Origin: Acidobacteriaceae bacterium
GTDB taxonomy: Bacteria > Acidobacteriota > Terriglobia > Terriglobales > Acidobacteriaceae
Assembly: GCA_003138515.1 (NCBI GenBank)
Contig: PLGG01000047.1
Coordinates: forward strand, 97,011-161,010
Length of the DNA stretch: 64,000 nucleotides
Direction of reading: 5' to 3'
Shown here: piece by piece, positions 59,497-64,000 of the stretch
How positions within the stretch are numbered: the stretch's first letter is position 1
How the letters are laid out: the number at the start of each line of letters is the position of its first letter
Notes under the pieces: generated by a model
The model's input: the letters and a program-made list of their open reading frames with translations, nothing else
Told to the model about the DNA's origin: nothing
Databases searched by the model: none
Translations under genes and position numbers: made by a program

Positions 59497-60372
59497 ATGT
59501 CAACCAACGCCATAAAATACGTGATCATCTCGCCAGTCCGAGATGAAGAAGCCAATCTCGCGCGGACGATCGAGAGCGTAATCGGTCAGTCCCTGCGGCC
59601 ATGCGAGTGGATAATCGTGAACGACGGTTCGACCGACGGGACTGCTGCGATCGCCGACAGCTATGCCCGGCAGCACGACTGGATCAGGGTTTGCCATCGG
59701 GATAACCGTGGCTTTCGCAAAGCCGGCGGGGGCGTGGTGGATGCATTCAACGATGGCTATCTCGATCTGCGAACGAATGACTGGGGCTTTATTGTCAAAC
59801 TCGACGGCGATCTCTCATTTAGTCCCGAATACTTCCAGTCGTGTTTCCGCGCTTTTGAGGAAGAGGAAAAACTCGGGATAGCTGGGGGCACAATTTACAA
59901 CCTTATCAATGGGCAGGCGTATCCGGAGGTCTGTCCGGCCTTTCATGTTCGGGGCGCCACCAAGATCTACCGCCGTGCCTGCTGGGACGCCATCGGCGGT
60001 TTCTGGCCGGCGCCAGGCTGGGATACGATGGATGAGGTCAAGGCGCAGATGCTTGGCTGGACTACACGAACACTGCCCGAATTGCATGTCCTTCATCATC
60101 GGCCGACCGGCAAGAACGACGGAACATGGGGCGCGGGGTTCAAGAACGGAAGGGCGAATTACATCTGCGGCTATCACCCTCTCTTCATGTTATTGAAATG
60201 CGCCAAGCGGCTAAAAGAGAAGCCTTATCTGATCCAATCCGCCGCTCTGTTCTGGGGATTTATCTCGGGATATTTAAATGGCATTCGCCAGGTGGATGAT
60301 CGGGCAACGATCAAGTATTTGAGACGTCAGCAGCTCGGCCGCCTCCTCGGACAGGAGACGATATGGCGATAG
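59497..60372 (+). CDS. Glycosyltransferase family 2
   Basis: A 291-residue GT-A enzyme: YVIISPVRDEEANLARTIESVIGQSLRPCEWIIVNDGSTDGT, FIVKLDGDLSF (DXD) and AGGTIYNLI, with a late GAGFKNGRANYICGYHPLFMLLKCAKRL segment. No membrane region. It adds one sugar to the repeat unit. The next gene starts ten bases before its stop. Confidence 0.87.
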   Translation: MSTNAIKYVIISPVRDEEANLARTIESVIGQSLRPCEWIIVNDGSTDGTAAIADSYARQHDWIRVCHRDNRGFRKAGGGVVDAFNDGYLDLRTNDWGFIVKLDGDLSFSPEYFQSCFRAFEEEEKLGIAGGTIYNLINGQAYPEVCPAFHVRGATKIYRRACWDAIGGFWPAPGWDTMDEVKAQMLGWTTRTLPELHVLHHRPTGKNDGTWGAGFKNGRANYICGYHPLFMLLKCAKRLKEKPYLIQSAALFWGFISGYLNGIRQVDDRATIKYLRRQQLGRLLGQETIWR

Positions 60373-61514
60373 CCGCTTCGTCTGCGACTCAGTGGGACGA
60401 GACAATCTCAGAGCAGAACAGCGCCACGAAGGAGGGCAGTGACGACTCGTCGCGAAACGCCATGCCCCGGGCGCTGAGGCAGGTTTACAAACTAGACCCC
60501 CTCTCTGACTCGCGGTGGACCGCTCTGGTGGCCACGCATCCGCAGGCTTCGGTGTTTCACACACACGCGTGGCTCAGCGCGCTGCAGGCGACATATGGAT
60601 ACCGGCCGCTCGTTCTGACGACCTGCGCGCCGCAGGCTCCGCTGACCGACGCCATCGTATTCTGCGAGGTCGACTCCTGGCTGACCGGGCGGCGCTTGGT
60701 CTCGCTGCCGTTCTCCGATCATTGCGAGCCGTTGTTAAACGAGCCCGCGGCGCTGGAAGCGTTGCTGACGCACGCGCGCAGCGCAGTGGAAGCGGGCAAA
60801 TACAAGCGGATCGAGATTCGGCCGCACTCGGCCCAGAGTGCGGAAGTCCATGGTTTCCTGCCCAAAAGCGACGCCGTTCTGCACCGGCTGGACCTGACCG
60901 CGCCGGCCGACCAGTTGTTTCGCAGCTTTCACAAAGACTGCATCCAGCGGAAGATCCGCCGTGCCGAGCGTGAGCACCTCGCATACGAGGAAGGGAACTC
61001 CGAGGCGCAGCTTCTGGACTTCTATCGTCTGATGACGATGACGCGCAGACGTCATGGGCTGCCACCCCAGCCGCTGCATTGGTTCCGTGCGCTGATCGCC
61101 GCGTTCGGTCCCAACCTGAAGTTTCGGCTCGTCCGCAAGGACAGCGCCGCGGTGGCCAGTATTCTCACTCTTTCGCACCGCCAAACCATGTTCTATAAGT
61201 ATGGCTGCAGCGATGCCGCCGCGAATAAGTTTGGGGGCACACCTATGTTGTTCTGGCAAACCATTCAGGAAGCGAAGGACCATGGACAGAACGAGTTGGA
61301 TATGGGACGCTCCGATCTCGACGATCCGGGTCTGAGCGTCTTTAAGGAGCACTGGGGAAGCGTCCCTACCCCACTGACGTACTGGAAATATCCCGCCGAA
61401 GGGTCGCGAACGAGACCGGCGTGGCAAAAGCACTTGGCGAATCGAGTGGTTTCAGCCAGTCCTGATCGCGTCCTGCAACTTGCGGGGAATGTTCTCTACC
61501 GCCACATGGGCTGA
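60363..61514 (+). CDS. FemAB-like / GNAT-fold protein of XrtA-type loci
   Basis: A 383-residue protein with the FemAB-related pattern: VFHTHAWLSALQATYGYRP, VSLPFSDHCEPLL, FHKDCIQRKIRRAEREHLAYEE and YKYGCSDAAANKFGGTPMLFWQTI...LDMGRSD. Proteins of this kind (TIGR03019-like) regularly lie in PEP-CTERM/XrtA exopolysaccharide loci. FemAB enzymes move amino acids from aminoacyl-tRNA to peptidoglycan; here the acceptor may be the polysaccharide, which is speculative. A second member begins at 63758. Confidence 0.82.
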   Translation: MAIAASSATQWDETISEQNSATKEGSDDSSRNAMPRALRQVYKLDPLSDSRWTALVATHPQASVFHTHAWLSALQATYGYRPLVLTTCAPQAPLTDAIVFCEVDSWLTGRRLVSLPFSDHCEPLLNEPAALEALLTHARSAVEAGKYKRIEIRPHSAQSAEVHGFLPKSDAVLHRLDLTAPADQLFRSFHKDCIQRKIRRAEREHLAYEEGNSEAQLLDFYRLMTMTRRRHGLPPQPLHWFRALIAAFGPNLKFRLVRKDSAAVASILTLSHRQTMFYKYGCSDAAANKFGGTPMLFWQTIQEAKDHGQNELDMGRSDLDDPGLSVFKEHWGSVPTPLTYWKYPAEGSRTRPAWQKHLANRVVSASPDRVLQLAGNVLYRHMG

Positions 61515-61571
61515 AGCTGGGATGGCCCTAAAAATAACCTTCATTTCATCAACTATCGGTCTAGGCTCATT

Positions 61572-63722
61572 ATGCTCTTTGAATTGTACTATCTCGTGAA
61601 ACCGATTCTGCCATGGCGTCTTCGTGTGTCGTTGCGCCGGATGCGCGCCGAGCGCCGGCGCCGGGAATTTTCTGCGATTTGGCCCATCGACCCTGGAGCA
61701 GCCACGGTTCCTCCGCGCTGGCCAGGCTGGCCGGGTGGCAAACGGTTCAGCTTGGTTCTGACACACGATGTGGAAGGGAAAAAGGGATTTGACCGCGTTC
61801 CGCGCCTGGTGGAACTGACGCAGAAGTATGGTTTCCGCTCCTGCTTCAATTTCGTTCCGGAAGGCGAATACCAGGTCACCCCGGCGATGCTGGAACTGCT
61901 CGATCGCGCGGGGTTTGAGGCCGGCGTCCATGGGCTGACGCACGACGGGAAGTTGTACCAGTCGCCGAAGAAATTCGCGGCCAGCGCCGCACGGATTCGG
62001 GAAGTCCTGCACCAGTGGGGCGCGGTGGGCTTCCGTTCGCCGCTCATGCAGCACCGTCTGGGGTGGCTGCACGAGCTAGGCAGCGAGTATGACGCCTCCA
62101 CCTTCGACGTCGACCCGTTCGAGCCGGAACCCGATGGCATGCGCACCATCTTTCCCTTCTGGGTACAGGCTCCCGGAACCGAGGGTTTCGTCGAGCTGCC
62201 CTACACGCTCATCCAGGATTTCAACCTTTTTAAGGTTCTCGAAGAACAGAACATCGACATCTGGAAGAAGAAACTGGACTGGCTTGTGGAACAGGGAGGG
62301 ATGGCCCTGTTGAATACGCATCCTGATTACATGTGCATGAACGGTTCGCCGCAACGGGATGAGTTTCCCGTCGCTCGATACGAGGAGTTCCTGTGCTACG
62401 TGCGTGACAACTACGGCGGCCAGTGCTGGCATGCCCTGCCGCGCGAGGTCTCCCGCTATTATTGCGAGAAACTGCCAGCCGCCTCGCGCAACACCCGCCG
62501 TCGCATCTGCATGGTGGCCTACTCCGGATATGAAACCGACGGCCGCGTCCGCCGCTATGCCGAAGCACTGGCCACGCGCGGCGACATGGTCGACGTGATT
62601 GCCCTGGAGGGGCCGCTGAGTAGCGGAAAGGAAGTCAGCACGCTGAACGGAGTCACCATCTATCACATTCAGCGCCGCGACCATAACGAATTGGGCCCCT
62701 GGAGCTATGCCACACGGCTGCTGCGTTTCCTGTTCCGGTCATCCGCCGTTCTCACCCGGCTGCACGAACTCAATCGCTACGACGTGGTGCACATCCATAA
62801 CATGCCGGATTTCCTGGTCTTCGCGGCCTGGTACCCGAAAATGAAGGGGGCGCGCCTGATCCTCGACATTCATGACATCGTTCCGGAACTCTTCGCCAAC
62901 AAATTTAAAACCGGACTGAAGCAGTTCTATGTAACCGGCCTGCGCTTTATGGAGAAGTTGTGCTGCCGTTTCGTCGACCACGTTATTGTCTCCAATCACA
63001 TCTGGGTCGAGAAGCTCGTGGCCCGGTCCGCCCGGGCGGCCCAATGCTCGGTTGTCCTCAACCTTCCCGATCCCCGGGTCTTTTCCCGGCGGCAGCGCAC
63101 TCGTCAGGACGGCCGTTTTATCGTGATTTTCCCGGGTACTTTCCAGTGGCATCAGGGCCTCGATATCGGCATCAAAGCCTTCGCCGAGTTCAGGAAGAAG
63201 GTGCCCAACGCCGAGTTCCATCTCTACGGCGCGCAGGACGAGAAGCTCACCAATTGGCTGAAAGACCTTGTGCGCGAGCTCGGACTCGAGCACGCAGTGA
63301 AGTTCTGCGGAATTGCGTCGCTCGATGACATCCCGGAAATCATTGCCAATGCGGATCTCGGCATAGTGCCCAAGCGCGCGGATTCGTTCGGCAATGAGGC
63401 TTACAGCACCAAGATTATGGAATTCATGTCCCAGGGCATTCCGGTCGTGGCGTCGCGGACCAGGATCGACAGTTACTATTTCGATGAGGACACGGTCCGT
63501 TTCTTTCCCTCGGGCGACAGTGCGGCCATGGCTGAGGCCATGTATGAAGTGGCCCGGAATCCGGCGCTGCGGGAATCTCTCATTCGGCGCGGCCTGGAAT
63601 ATGTCGAACTCCACGGCTGGGAGCGGACCAAGCAGCAGTACTTCGATCTCATCGACAACCTCTCCACCCAGAGGTTTGATTATGACCTGAAGCGGGGAAT
63701 GACTTCGGTCGTCGAAGGGTGA
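61572..63722 (+). CDS. Fusion of polysaccharide deacetylase and GT4 glycosyltransferase
   Basis: A 716-residue two-domain protein. Residues about 55-300 are a polysaccharide deacetylase-like domain (LTHDVEGKK, FNFVPEGEY, GVHGLTHDGKLY, VGFRSPLMQHRL). Residues about 310-700 are a GT-B glycosyltransferase (RRICMVAYSGYETDGRVRRYAEAL, DVVHIHNMPDFLVFAAW, VIFPGTFQWHQGLDIGIKAF, EIIANADLGIVPKRADSFGNEAYSTKIMEFMSQGIPVV). The frame runs through without a stop, so it is one polypeptide. It may deacetylate and extend the same sugar chain. Confidence 0.85.
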   Translation: MLFELYYLVKPILPWRLRVSLRRMRAERRRREFSAIWPIDPGAATVPPRWPGWPGGKRFSLVLTHDVEGKKGFDRVPRLVELTQKYGFRSCFNFVPEGEYQVTPAMLELLDRAGFEAGVHGLTHDGKLYQSPKKFAASAARIREVLHQWGAVGFRSPLMQHRLGWLHELGSEYDASTFDVDPFEPEPDGMRTIFPFWVQAPGTEGFVELPYTLIQDFNLFKVLEEQNIDIWKKKLDWLVEQGGMALLNTHPDYMCMNGSPQRDEFPVARYEEFLCYVRDNYGGQCWHALPREVSRYYCEKLPAASRNTRRRICMVAYSGYETDGRVRRYAEALATRGDMVDVIALEGPLSSGKEVSTLNGVTIYHIQRRDHNELGPWSYATRLLRFLFRSSAVLTRLHELNRYDVVHIHNMPDFLVFAAWYPKMKGARLILDIHDIVPELFANKFKTGLKQFYVTGLRFMEKLCCRFVDHVIVSNHIWVEKLVARSARAAQCSVVLNLPDPRVFSRRQRTRQDGRFIVIFPGTFQWHQGLDIGIKAFAEFRKKVPNAEFHLYGAQDEKLTNWLKDLVRELGLEHAVKFCGIASLDDIPEIIANADLGIVPKRADSFGNEAYSTKIMEFMSQGIPVVASRTRIDSYYFDEDTVRFFPSGDSAAMAEAMYEVARNPALRESLIRRGLEYVELHGWERTKQQYFDLIDNLSTQRFDYDLKRGMTSVVEG

Positions 63723-63757
63723 GCTGCGCTTCCATTTCCTAAACGTCAGCGGCAACA

Positions 63758-64000
63758 ATGATGCTCAATCATACGGTTCAAATCACGTCGTCCCTCGAAA
63801 TGCCATCTCCAGACACCACGATCGTGGAAGTCGATCCCTGGAAGGACCCACGCTGGGAGGCCTTCGTTCTGGGTCATTCCGATGCCACGATCTATCACCA
63901 TCCTGCCTGGCTGAAGGCCCTCGAGAGCGAATACCGCCAGCGATCGCTCTATCTGGCCTGTCAGGATCAGGAGGGAACGCTGCAGGGCGTTTTTCCGCTG
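63758..64000 (+). CDS. FemAB-like protein, N-terminal part (runs off the window)
   Basis: 81 codons, open to the last base. The sequence (VDPWKDPRWEAFVLGHSDATIYHHPAWLKALESEY) matches the beginning of FemAB/GNAT-type proteins and resembles the gene at 60363 (DSRWTALVATHPQASVFHTHAWLSAL). A second ATG at 63761 is possible. The cluster therefore continues beyond the window. Confidence 0.75.
   Translation, partial: MMLNHTVQITSSLEMPSPDTTIVEVDPWKDPRWEAFVLGHSDATIYHHPAWLKALESEYRQRSLYLACQDQEGTLQGVFPL

Noticed and set aside
1-64000. tRNA or rRNA genes
   Set aside because: No cloverleaf with a GTTCRA-type T arm and no rRNA-like segment was recognised by eye; a tRNAscan-SE run would settle this.

Overview
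The window is one contiguous, GC-rich piece of a bacterial chromosome. Gene content points to an Acidobacteriota (Terriglobia-type) soil bacterium: a Gram-negative envelope, a fused aroDE gene, twin SPFH proteins, a 131-residue cupin that closely resembles the Granulicella hydroxynitrile lyase, and a large exopolysaccharide locus with an XrtA-type ATPase. The taxonomic call is inference; no rRNA or tRNA gene was seen.

Layout. (1) 1-1059: a partner-switching module (SpoIIE-type phosphatase end, RsbW-like kinase, STAS antagonist). (2) 1186-2649, minus strand: a small secreted protein and an FNR/CRP regulator with an N-terminal cysteine cluster. (3) 3137-9366: a multihaem electron-transfer cluster read divergently from that regulator: a decahaem MtrA/MtoA/DmsE-type cytochrome, an MtrB/PioB-type porin, two small class I cytochromes and a NapC/NirT (ImcH-like) membrane cytochrome. 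Together these could carry electrons between quinones, the periplasm and the cell exterior. (4) 9600-24689: mostly housekeeping genes (RNB ribonuclease, two SPFH proteins, M3 peptidase, cupin lyase, AroDE, STAS) mixed with dispersed intergenic repeats, a gene scar, a frameshifted TPR gene and a proteasome-like Ntn hydrolase. (5) 25234-27654: a complete IS1595-type transposon with matching inverted ends and a perfect 8-bp target duplication, carrying three non-transposase genes, one with a HEPN motif. (6) 27792-31632, minus strand: SH3-type and beta-propeller envelope proteins, a SRAP protein and a DUF2203 protein.

(7) 32525-64000, all plus strand: an exopolysaccharide locus of over 31 kb that runs off the right edge. 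It starts with two NtrC-like regulators, both unusual (a receiver without its phospho-acceptor, and an AAA+ domain without GAFTGA), and a NusG-like antiterminator. Next come the export machine (Wza-type protein, beta-barrel, chain-length protein, AAA+ ATPase, tyrosine kinase), the initiating sugar transferase and a three-gene diacetamido-sugar set. The rest includes deacetylases, tandem beta-helix proteins, flippase, methyltransferase, glycosyltransferases, O-antigen-ligase-like polymerase, asparagine synthase and FemAB-like proteins. The tandem beta-helix pair preserves a visible duplication scar: a 23-codon copy of the flippase start lies between the two copies.

The best candidates for something new are the transposon with its HEPN passenger operon, the complete Mto/Mtr-like conduit in this background, and the stand-alone proteasome-like protein.
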